Shown: positions 15,752 through 24,999 of the stretch, one piece after another
Layout of the letters: every line of letters begins with the position of its first letter
How positions within the stretch are numbered: the first letter of the stretch is position 1
NCBI GenBank assembly: GCA_030180075.1
Contig: JASNJN010000262.1
Span: 1-31,151 of the forward strand
Length of the DNA stretch: 31,151 nucleotides
Source of the DNA: Mikrocytos mackini
Taxonomy: Eukaryota > Endomyxa > Ascetosporea > Mikrocytida > Mikrocytiidae
Direction: 5' to 3'
Notes under the pieces: generated by a model
Told to the model about the DNA's origin: nothing
Seen by the model: only the letters and a program-made list of their open reading frames with translations
Databases searched by the model: none
Program-made: the position numbers and the translations under genes

Positions 15752-18700
15752 TCAGGTGTTGTATATAAACAAACATCGCATACACTTGAAACCGTTTTCG
15801 GTAGCACGGTTTAGTTCGATAGTTTCCGTACTTATGCATGTACAAAGCGGGTGGAATCTGTCTCCACAAGACACGCACTCCAAATTTCGCTCTTTTTCCT
15901 CCCCGTCTTCCTTCCCTGGGCCTCTGTGTATAGTTTCCTCATCAATGTACGACGAACAATAACAGTCTAAGAAGGAATCGTTGTAATGTGCATTGCAACA
16001 GAAATCAAAGTCCAAATAATTTCTTTCCATGATCGCATTCTTTATGAAATTTTCTCTAGTTGAAAAAAATCGTTGTTTTTCGCACTTAAAATGTGACCAA
16101 TTGTGGCACTTAGTAATTTCTCCATTTATTGCATCTGTATGTATCCCAGCACTTTCATTCTTTTCAATTTCACATGAGCCTCCCATTAATGTTGAAGACT
16201 TGGCTTCACAGATGCTGCATACTATGTTAGGATCTATGTAATTTTGGATACTCCCTAAATCTATATTTTGGAGAGAACCCGTTCTTTCGCAGTAATCACA
16301 GATACAACACCACTTGTTTCCTTGCTGTTCAGCTGAAGACATCTGCCTCAGCCTCATAGAACCACCCCTATTTTTTATCTCCGAATGATTCTCCAAACAC
16401 AGTACACATTTTCCTTTATTCGTGTTTGGTTTGTTTTCGTCTACGAAACACTCATCACATTTAAAAGTGAATCCATTTACTTCATTCCAACTATTTAAAT
16501 TCCTGTAGCAATTTGTGTGGAAGAACTTCTGACAACTGAGACACGAAATAAGAGGGTTGTTTTTCTCAATCCTTCCAAATCCACAACTGTGACAGTTTAT
16601 GTTGAACAGCCCTATAATATCCCACGGCTTAATATGTTTTTTGCATTTGAATTTGTAAGTTGTATTTTCGAAGAGATATGAGTGTAGAGACATTTTGATG
16701 TTACAGCCAAGGAACGTAATCTCCCGTCTTTCGTTTTCGTCTCGTTCGATATTGTATTCCTTCTCTCGTAATTGCATATTCTCCGGGCTTAAATAGTTGT
16801 ATTCGAGGATGTTCAGAACGTCATTGTAAGGCTTGTTATCTGCGCATGTTAGATGTGCATGATTATTGCAATCCGTGCATTTATACACATTCCCTTCTTT
16901 GTTGTTACAAAGTGAGCAGTAGTGGGTGTTTATTTTTATTTCAATTGTTTCTCTTATTTTCTTCCGGTCAAAGTATGAGTTGTTAAAACAGTATTCTTTA
17001 ACTGCTATCTTGTAACAAATGGGATGGACGAAGATGGTTCCGAATGAATCAAGCCTTACGAGTATTTTCCCATTATTTTTACAGTAGAAGCAAGAAGGAT
17101 TACATTTCCTTTCCTGACTATCAAGAGTACACACATCGCATTTCCAACTGTCTGTCTTCGCCTCTCTTTCAAATCCATCTCCCAAATAAATACACTTTGC
17201 GTGTACATTAACCTTGCATTTAATACAGCGTTTTACTTCTTTCAACGCCATTCTGTGGCACACGTTACAAGGGCCGATGTCTAGCTTGGAGTTCTTTGTT
17301 TTGTCGTTTTTAAGCATATATCGAAGTGTAAAGTATTTGAAATTGTACAGTGCATGAATACGACATAATATCGCCATGTTGTAGGAATTTCTATAAATGT
17401 TGATGTCGACGTTGTACTGCATGCAGTTTCCATGATAATATACCGAGTCCAGGGCGTCTATCGGGCATGGTTTGATAACGAACTCTCTGTTAGTTGTGTG
17501 ACAGCCTGTACAACTCAATTGGCGTGGGTCTGCTCTCTTTATAGACCCCGGATCCATTCCGAAGAAGCTTTTTCTTGTGACATCTTTATCGTAGACTCTG
17601 AACATCATCGTGCTCGTGTTTGCACAATATATGTGTACCCATTTTCGGAACCCGGTGTTGGAAATAGGTTTCATCGGTCCGTTTGATAACATACACCCGC
17701 AGCAAACATGATCAATTGATTGTCGCTGGTAATTATCTAGTTTGGAGAATATTCTCTTGTTGTTTCCACATTCCAGCACAATTTTCACCATGTCTTCTCG
17801 GATTTTTGTTCCGGTATCTCTATTTTCAGAGTTGTTTGGGTTCTTTATCACTTGAGACCTCAGACTAAATTTATTTTCTTCTATTTTGGGTCCATGGGTA
17901 ATGTTGTTGGTGAATATAGTTTTAATCGGTCTGAGTCTTTGAAGATTGTGCTTTTCGGCTTTCTCTCGAGCTAAGATAGCACCATATCGGTGGTAAAGTT
18001 TGCTTATTCCCCTTTGGTTTTTATTTGGTGTAAACAAACAACCATGACATATCCAAAACACTTTATCACCTACTAGAAATAGGTCAGTAGTGTCAGACTC
18101 TATTGACTCATCAGGTTTCTTAACATGATCTGTGATTAGGGATTGTCTTGTCTTAATATTCACGTCTTCAGTGGCTTTGTTTTCTAGTGAAGAGACTGTG
18201 TTTCCGTTGTTTAAGTTTTTGTTGATACTGCTATTGTTGTTTGTTACTTCTTTGTTTTTGTTAAGTTCTTCTTTGTATTTTCTAATTAACTCAATGTCTT
18301 CCCCGTAACATGACAAGTGAACGGAAATACCACACATCCAACATTTAATAATTGGCTCTTCCAATTGAAGAACACAGAACGAACAACACTCTAATTCAGA
18401 CAAAGCTGTATATATGCTTTCTTGCCCCATGAACTTTATAAAGATCGCACCACCCTGTTTTAGTCTTTGATTTGCGATATCTGTAAACTTGGCCCCAGCC
18501 TTTTCGACCAGGCTTTTTACATCTATTGGTTCCGGTAAGGAAATTATGTCCTCGTTTGTTCTTTCAAGTTTCATAATTTTCTTTGTGTGGTCGGGACAGT
18601 ATTGTTTGTAGTTGAACCTGGAATTTCCCGTAGTTTCCTCCAATCTTCCTCCGCCGGTTTGTGTGCATGAAATATGCATGTAATTGTTGCATCCGGGGAT

Positions 18701-21010
18701 CGAACAAGGTTGGCACCCAACCCCTCCTCTTTTGCAAATTTTACATGCAATAGCACAGGGCTGGACATTCTCGAATCCAAATACTGGTTCAAGGGTGCAA
18801 CTCGAACCCACAAAGGTTTCTGGTGTCCAGAACGCGCAGACTGAATGGCACCAAACACCCTTCAAATATGTAGGTTTCATGGCTCCGCTACCAATCCCAC
18901 AAAGTACACAATTCAAGTTGTCGATGAAAACGTTCTCTGGCTTCATAAACAAATAATAGTTGCATCTGCTGCAGTACCATTCTCCTGGTGGCAGCATATC
19001 TATCCCGTAACACCCTTGATGAACCGACACGTCGCAAAACTCACAGAATACAATCTGATTTTCATCTGAGAAGTCTTCCTTTAAACATATACAACAGCAC
19101 ACTCTTTCTTCATTACCACTTGTATGTATTACTTCTGGGCTATGTTCAACAATAGTTTCGAAATCTGTAGTTGTTTGTTTTTTAAGCTTGTTCCTTGTCT
19201 TGATAACCATTTGCTCACTTTCTTTATATTCGGCGAAGTATTCAAGGCCCTTTTTAATGTATTCTAAATATTGGGCGAGTCTCATAACCTTGGGAATTCT
19301 AAGGGGTTGCATTTTTTTCGAACGTATAGACATATCCGGAACACTCTCGTCAGCAAATTTTCTCGCATTTTTATTATTGAGGGTCTTTATAAACGTACTG
19401 TATTTCTTTAAAAGTCTTCCGAGAGTTTTCTTGTTCTTCTTTGCTAGATCAGCTTGGATAATAAATGCATTCTTTGTGGTGTTCAATACGACGGGTTTGA
19501 TTTCCGCGCTTATTTGATTTGATAATGTTTCATCTGGGGCTTTTATATCTTTTACAGAATCCAACTCGATGGGTTTTGTTTCTAGAGAACCTAATGTTGA
19601 TTTGTTGTACATAACTCCGCCTTCTACAACGAGCTTGTTCAGATCTAACCCAATCTGTTGTTTATTTGTTGGAGAGTCTAAACCATTGCCGTTTTCAAAA
19701 AGCACTATCCTAAAGTATTTCTTTTCGAACTCTTCAATCCTCTCTTGTTTTAGCCTTTCGGAGATAGCCTTTTCTTCGACAGAATTGGAACCTCCCAGCA
19801 ATCCGAGAACAGCATTTATTTCGCTTTTCTTTTCTTTCTCCATATTCTCTTCTTGTTTTCTGGTTTCTTTCATATCTTTAAGTTTTTGTGGTGTTATACT
19901 CTTAATGAGTTTATCGGTAACTATTCTAGAGAAGCCCATGAGGAAACAGTTAACAAAAGAATCGCAGCTAAAGTAAGAAAGGAGCTCTCTGCCTTTGTAT
20001 TTTAATTGTATCGGAACAACACCTTCGGCGTAGTTAATCAGGTTATATATGTCCACGGCATTACGCCTTTTCTCTGGACCAAAATCTGTTTCGAGTATGT
20101 CCCACATTTCTTCGCAGTTTTCCTTCTGGTGGGTGTAGTTGTTGTACCTCTCTAAATGGTAGTATTCCTTGTACTCTTCGCGTAACTCTTTTTTCAACCA
20201 CCATATATAGTTGTATTTCTTGCTGTGATCACTCTCATGTATGTCTTTATGGGAATGATCACTGCAAAGATATCTAATTTCGTCTTTCAACAGAGGTGTT
20301 CCGCTATTTACGACGAATAGTTTTCCTTTCTTCCCGGGAATCTGATTAATTTCAGCCGTGGCCTTACATTTCCCAAAAGAACACTTAACTTTGAAATACT
20401 GGGCTTTGCCATCGAGAATATTGACTCGAGAATGTTTTGACGCGTGCTCTACAGTCTGTCTAGGTGGTAGCAACGAATACATAAAACTATTTTGACTGGG
20501 AATGTAATGCGTCATGATTTGCTTGTTTTCTTTTAGGGCTAGGGCGCAAGCTGTATGTATGAAACCCTCTTGTGTGGCAAGTTTTGAATAAAGTGTGTCT
20601 GTTCCGTTGGTTCCGCATATTAAACAAATAGGTAGATAATATGACATGTTTTTCTTTTTATTTAGATCGACGAACATTTTAACAATCGAGTTTCTTCCTA
20701 GCTTTGTTTCGTTGATGTTAATGAAGTTGTCTCGAAAGAGCATTTTTTTTATCCCGTCGGAAGATATCCTCTTTGCAGACAATAGCAGGTTGATTTGGTA
20801 ATCACATAAGTGGCACAGGAATGATTTGTCCATTTTCCCTTTAACCTCTATTCCATAACATTTTGCATGAAAACGTTGCTTGCAACAGGGACAGCTGAGA
20901 ACGAAACTTGCTGGGATAGTCCCCGATCCGTATCTTAAGCATACACAACACTTATTGTGTACAAAGTCTATCTTCATTGTTTCCTTCAAGTTTATAGGCG
21001 TTACTGGCAT
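15752..21010 (-). CDS. Very large PHD-finger protein with five PZP-like zinc modules
   Basis: 1752 residues, exceptionally long for a microsporidian-type genome. PZP modules (PHD, zinc knuckle, extended PHD) bind the histone H3 tail and nucleosomal DNA in BRPF, JADE, AF10 and yeast Nto1. Block 2 (638-808) is canonical: CCIC..., VHQGCYGIDMLPPGEWYCSRC, a C..C knuckle, WTPETF, GCNNYMHISC and YCPDH. Block 1 (21-252) has a full PHD (C24, C40, C43, H48, C51, C66, C69) and a divergent extended part. Block 3 (876-1219) is split by an Asn-rich insert at about 910-970. Blocks 4 (1248-1459) and 5 (1473-1675) are more divergent. A final C4HC-type finger closes the protein (about 1712-1746). No bromodomain, PWWP or catalytic domain seen. 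It looks like a multivalent chromatin scaffold, perhaps with EAF6. The start follows from the first ATG and the PHD 20 residues later. Confidence 0.85.
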   Translation of the reverse strand: MPVTPINLKETMKIDFVHNKCCVCLRYGSGTIPASFVLSCPCCKQRFHAKCYGIEVKGKMDKSFLCHLCDYQINLLLSAKRISSDGIKKMLFRDNFININETKLGRNSIVKMFVDLNKKKNMSYYLPICLICGTNGTDTLYSKLATQEGFIHTACALALKENKQIMTHYIPSQNSFMYSLLPPRQTVEHASKHSRVNILDGKAQYFKVKCSFGKCKATAEINQIPGKKGKLFVVNSGTPLLKDEIRYLCSDHSHKDIHESDHSKKYNYIWWLKKELREEYKEYYHLERYNNYTHQKENCEEMWDILETDFGPEKRRNAVDIYNLINYAEGVVPIQLKYKGRELLSYFSCDSFVNCFLMGFSRIVTDKLIKSITPQKLKDMKETRKQEENMEKEKKSEINAVLGLLGGSNSVEEKAISERLKQERIEEFEKKYFRIVLFENGNGLDSPTNKQQIGLDLNKLVVEGGVMYNKSTLGSLETKPIELDSVKDIKAPDETLSNQISAEIKPVVLNTTKNAFIIQADLAKKNKKTLGRLLKKYSTFIKTLNNKNARKFADESVPDMSIRSKKMQPLRIPKVMRLAQYLEYIKKGLEYFAEYKESEQMVIKTRNKLKKQTTTDFETIVEHSPEVIHTSGNEERVCCCICLKEDFSDENQIVFCEFCDVSVHQGCYGIDMLPPGEWYCSRCNYYLFMKPENVFIDNLNCVLCGIGSGAMKPTYLKGVWCHSVCAFWTPETFVGSSCTLEPVFGFENVQPCAIACKICKRGGVGCQPCSIPGCNNYMHISCTQTGGGRLEETTGNSRFNYKQYCPDHTKKIMKLERTNEDIISLPEPIDVKSLVEKAGAKFTDIANQRLKQGGAIFIKFMGQESIYTALSELECCSFCVLQLEEPIIKCWMCGISVHLSCYGEDIELIRKYKEELNKNKEVTNNNSSINKNLNNGNTVSSLENKATEDVNIKTRQSLITDHVKKPDESIESDTTDLFLVGDKVFWICHGCLFTPNKNQRGISKLYHRYGAILAREKAEKHNLQRLRPIKTIFTNNITHGPKIEENKFSLRSQVIKNPNNSENRDTGTKIREDMVKIVLECGNNKRIFSKLDNYQRQSIDHVCCGCMLSNGPMKPISNTGFRKWVHIYCANTSTMMFRVYDKDVTRKSFFGMDPGSIKRADPRQLSCTGCHTTNREFVIKPCPIDALDSVYYHGNCMQYNVDINIYRNSYNMAILCRIHALYNFKYFTLRYMLKNDKTKNSKLDIGPCNVCHRMALKEVKRCIKCKVNVHAKCIYLGDGFEREAKTDSWKCDVCTLDSQERKCNPSCFYCKNNGKILVRLDSFGTIFVHPICYKIAVKEYCFNNSYFDRKKIRETIEIKINTHYCSLCNNKEGNVYKCTDCNNHAHLTCADNKPYNDVLNILEYNYLSPENMQLREKEYNIERDENERREITFLGCNIKMSLHSYLFENTTYKFKCKKHIKPWDIIGLFNINCHSCGFGRIEKNNPLISCLSCQKFFHTNCYRNLNSWNEVNGFTFKCDECFVDENKPNTNKGKCVLCLENHSEIKNRGGSMRLRQMSSAEQQGNKWCCICDYCERTGSLQNIDLGSIQNYIDPNIVCSICEAKSSTLMGGSCEIEKNESAGIHTDAINGEITKCHNWSHFKCEKQRFFSTRENFIKNAIMERNYLDFDFCCNAHYNDSFLDCYCSSYIDEETIHRGPGKEDGEEKERNLECVSCGDRFHPLCTCISTETIELNRATENGFKCMRCLFIYNT

Positions 21011-21736
21011 TTTTAGTATGAAAATTAAAGATTTTTAAACTCATTGTGAAATATCCAGGAGTTACGAATCATATAGATTTTATTGTGTATTCGCTATATC
21101 CGTGCGGATAATACTCCATTTTACTAGGTAGTGTGTTTGAGTGCGCTAAAGTGAAATCTCGTCGTACTGATAAACAAAGTTTTAGATTTATTTAAGAACA
21201 TCGAGATTGTTCTTTCCTGTTAATTAATAGATCTCTACCCATTTAATAGCTCGTTTATAAAAAATTGAATAAAATACTTATATGATAGATTGTGCCACTC
21301 CTTGGGTTACCTATATTCAAGTTATGAATATTAAAGAGGGCACACTCGTTCAAAATCGTAGGATACGGTATCTATATGTCGAATAAACACTATAGGGCTA
21401 GATTATAGTTATAAAATGTTTGGGAAACAAAAAGATTTTCGAGAATTTTGAAATTTTCGGGTTTGATTTTTATTTTGGCACCTATTAACCAAGGAACGGC
21501 TTGGATACGACTTAACTTTGCAATACTATCGGTATCCACGTATATTCGATAAAGTTTTGAAATTTGGGCTATTATTAGATATTTTGGAGTTTCGTATTTT
21601 CACACGACTGTTTTTGAAAAAACATGTTATTTAATCATTTTATTGAAGATGATACTATATTACAACATTATTTAATACATTTTTGCTTTATATAATTCAT
21701 AACTTCTATTTGAACATTTTGGGGGTTTCCCCATTC
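21011..21736. other. AT-rich gene-free stretch upstream of the PHD gene
   Basis: About 0.7 kb with no recognisable gene. The start-codon region of the PHD gene has only a degenerate version of the AAATTT signal (AAAATTAAAGATTTTT at about 21021-21036). This marks the abrupt right edge of the gene island. Confidence 0.5.
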
Positions 21737-22597
21737 TTAACACGTTATCTGTGTTGACAAACTAAAACTTTTTAATATTTAAAATTTTTTATATGAACTT
21801 AATAATGATTAGGGCTCCCAGAAATTGCTTTTATATTTATATAGGAAATTGCCTTAAAAACATGCATTCTTTGCGCCAGATTGCCTCTAAAACGATGAAA
21901 ATCCATCCATTTTAATATAAAATTGGGAAAATTCCTTCCAAAAAATAACCTGAAATGACAAAATAATTCTGTTTATGTATTAATAGCGATATTAAATAAC
22001 TATTAATGATAAATATGGTGAATTTCATTTTTGATTTTTTCGTCAAAAATTTTTATTTGAATTTTGCCAGATTAACAACTCAAATAATTCCATTTATTAC
22101 GCCAAATTGCTGTTATTTTTGTCAATTTACCTAAAAATTGCCCAAAATTGCTTTATTGCCTTTTATTGCTTTTAAATATCGCTACCAGAGGCTCTACAGG
22201 ATCTGAAAATTGTTCTAGAGCGTTAAAATGATGTAATAATAATCATATGCAATTTTGAAAAAATTGCTTTTTGGGAGCCCTAATAATGATAATTAAATGT
22301 CATACTATATATTTAGTACTGGTCATCTATTTTATGAATTTCAAAAAAAATGTTTAAAATTTTAAATTATAAGTTATATAAAAATTTTGTAAGATATTTT
22401 TGTGTTTTGAAAAAGCAAAGTTTAGTTTTTCAACATATAAATTTTATTTAAGTACTTTTTGTCGTAATTCGACATTTTATGAGGTTTAAAATGTCTAAAA
22501 CAAATTTTTATGTCATGTACCCATTTCGGTACATTTCACAGATGACGTCAATTTTCGAGTGTACCCAGATGAGTACACATCACAGATAACGTGTTAA
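21737..22597. mobile_element. piggyBac-type MITE with TTAA duplication (contains a nested hAT MITE)
   Basis: The left end TTAACACGTTATCTGTG (21737-21753) is the exact reverse complement of the right end (22581-22597), a perfect 17-bp match including the TTAA at each side. TTAA duplication is the hallmark of piggyBac-superfamily elements. The right arm holds two about 34-bp imperfect direct repeats (from 22516 and from 22560), each starting TGTACCCA, with a small inverted repeat and the CACAGATRACGT motif. These are likely subterminal transposase-binding repeats. No coding capacity. Without the nested element it would be about 0.4 kb. Confidence 0.85.
21810..22282. mobile_element. 473-bp hAT-type MITE nested in the piggyBac-type MITE
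   Basis: Ends are TAGGGCTCCCA and its exact reverse complement, flanked by the identical 8-mer ATAATGAT (21802-21809 and 22283-22290). A TAGGG-type end plus 8-bp duplication identifies a hAT element. The interior is AT-rich with no ORF, but carries many copies of ATTGC near both ends (e.g. GAAATTGCTTTT, AAAATTGCCCAAAATTGC), as expected of subterminal transposase-binding repeats. Its position inside the larger element shows it inserted later. Confidence 0.92.
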
Positions 22598-24231
22598 AGC
22601 ATAACCCGGAACAGTCTATACACCAGGAAAAGGAACTTATACGGTTGGGTTTGCGTATCTGTTGTCCACGATAAAATGAATTTAGAGTTTCTTATTAAAG
22701 AGGAGAAATTATGTTTGACAAAAAAGGAATCTGTTGTATTGATGAGACCGACAAAAGGGATTTAAAAGATTAATCTGCCCTCTACAAAGCCATGGGGGTA
22801 ACAGATTATCACTCTCACAATGGTGGGAAGCATATGACGAATAACTCTAAAGCCTATATTCTTACGGTATACAATTATATAACTTATGGTGTGACAAATC
22901 AAAACATCCTCTTAAAATCTAGAAATTAGATCTGGTGTTCGTTGATGGTTCGACTTGGAATTCATTGTGGTTGACGAATATGACCTGAAAGTTGACAAAG
23001 AATATGTTCACAGGTTATTAATAAATAATATCATTTAACAGTAGATGAAGTGACTTAAAAAGAGACTTGACGTTGAGTGAAATGGAGTTTATAAACTTTA
23101 TACATATGACTTAAGAATTGGAATCATAGAATTGGATAGTACAAAAATTGTGAAAGTGTTCAGAAAATGTGGGTAGCGACACAATAATAAAGAACCACGG
23201 TAAAATGACAGTTACATAACTCGAATCTTTGATTGGAATCCCAAAGAGTGTTCAAAGTTATATTTAACAAAGGAAATGACAGCATAATACATTGCTGAAG
23301 CATTCACCCTACTGAAAAGACTATCAATATAATTTAAAAGATTGCAATTGCTCCAGCTTAAATTTACAAACACACAACAGCTAGAAAGAATGGGGGTGAA
23401 GGGGTTGAAGTATTATCTGAAAATGACGATGTTACAATGAGTTTCTTAGAATACATCTAAATTTCAAACTTCTTGCCATCTAGCTACAAACTAAAGCAGA
23501 AAAAACGGAACTAATATGATGCAGGATATATACCCAAGCTGATTAGAAGAAAGCTTGTCGATGAAACACAGAACATGCCAAAATTACACAACTAACCAAA
23601 ATGGCATTTAGAGATGGTTAAAATCGATAAATTATTTATAAAAGAAAAGATAGAAATAACATTACTATTCATTAGACCCAATTTAAAGCGTAGGTGAAGT
23701 TATTAACATACAAAAGGGGAGACAAATCGGCTAAATACAAATCAATTAAGATATGGATTATAGGAAAAGGAAAATAAGTAGATCTTCTGAAAATGAACCA
23801 GGCGTTTATGATTTTGAAGTTTAAAGACAATTATATTTAACCAATTAAATAAGGACGGGTTATTTTCCACTCCAATAACTGAAATTTTTTATTGCTTATT
23901 TTTAGCCCAAATGACTTATATTGTTTCCCAGGGAATATTAAACAAAACAATGGGTCCCAATTTATATTTAATGGTTGGTGCCAAAATACCCCCTTTATAA
24001 TTGGGGATTTTCCTCCATTTTGAAATTTAAAATTTGAAAATAGAAAAAGTGCAGTTTATAAAGAAAACTTGTCGAACGAAAGCAGTAAATAAAAATCCAA
24101 CTCTAACGTTTTGTTTTAAATTATTTAAAACCAACATACATCGGGGTCGTTTATCTTCCACTCCAAAGATTGACAATTTTTGTCGTGGAAAATAAAATCT
24201 CCATTAAATGAGAGTGAGAATTTTAAACCTA
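22598..24231. other. Decayed, gene-free stretch with fragments of a dead ORF
   Basis: About 1.6 kb with no intact ORF. One frame, 22711-22929, reads 72 codons with a single internal TAA at 22771-22773 and protein-like composition (ALYKAMGVTDYHSHNGGKH). Other short protein-like pieces occur to about 23460 in shifting frames, so this is probably a mutated mobile-element gene; I cannot name the family. Near the right end two imperfect copies of a TTCCACTCCAA-containing segment occur at about 23860 and 24155. Confidence 0.4.
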
Positions 24232-24900
24232 TAATTAATTATTATTAATTAAGGCACTATCGCCTGGCCACTTCAGCCCTTCCTTGTGAAACCAATGGAT
24301 TCCGTTCCAACTTGGTGGTCCACTTTGTTTATCCCAAGCCTCATCCTGGTTTCCCCAGGGCGTTTTTCAGACCCTATGATAACCCAGTCAAAACCACTTA
24401 TTTAGCTTACTACTCCCCTTTGGGGTTTTCAGCGCATAAGGAATGGCCAGGTTACTGGGATAACACCAGGTCGCTGTGGTATCTAACGATACCATTCCGT
24501 TTCTTCGCCCATGGCGATATAAATCGGAGACCTTGTTTTGGTCTATGCGTTGAGCCCGCAGGGTACGCAAAGTTTCACCACCTTCTCGTTGAGAACTGGT
24601 ATTCATGGTTCACCTTCCCTTTGGGTGGTTTACCGGGCCAGTGGCCAGGGAATCATGAATTGATTCCGGACCCGTCTTCTTATTGTGGACCTTGCGGCCC
24701 CGCGTTAAAGCGTTAATGACGGGACAGACCAACTTGGTTCCCCATCTGGCTTAATTGTCTTCCTAATAGGGGACCAGACAGGGGTTGGGTTATAGGCCGT
24801 TTTGAAGACCGGGGGGAATGTGGAGCCCTTGTCGCGCTAGTTGTTGCAACCTCGGACTCTTCACCTCCATCCTGGGCTCGTGTTGCACTCTTCAGCGATA
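24232..24900 (-). mobile_element. GC-rich island, possibly a 5'-truncated retroposed copy on the minus strand
   Basis: About 650 bp of clearly higher GC content than the flanks, with sharp borders. On the minus strand it starts near 24900 and ends in GATAGTGCC followed by a TTAATTAATAATAATTAATTAT tract (24232-24253). That resembles the simple-repeat 3' end of the retrotransposon at 650-672, hence the suggestion of a truncated retroposed copy. Open frames exist on both strands (plus 24312-24716 without a convincing start; minus 24388-24606, 72 codons from ATG), but none resembles a known protein. Local hairpins occur, e.g. GGAATCA/TGATTCC at 24649-24667. A structured RNA is an alternative. Confidence 0.35.
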
Positions 24901-24999
24901 CCTAGGGAAAATTTTAAATTTTTAAAATTTTGTTTGTACTTGGTATATAAATGTATATTTTCTTGAAATTTTTTTAATAAGTAGATTTTTTGGTAGATA

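Noticed and set aside
21290-21550. Weak inverted similarity (TCCTTGGGTTACC against CCAAGGAACGG, and GGATACGGTATC against GGTATCC)
   Set aside because: Short, with several mismatches, and without a target duplication; not enough to call an element.
24312-24716. 134-codon open frame on the plus strand of the GC-rich island
   Set aside because: It has no ATG at its start, an odd Pro/aromatic composition and no recognisable motif; open frames occur on both strands here simply because stop codons are rare in GC-rich DNA.
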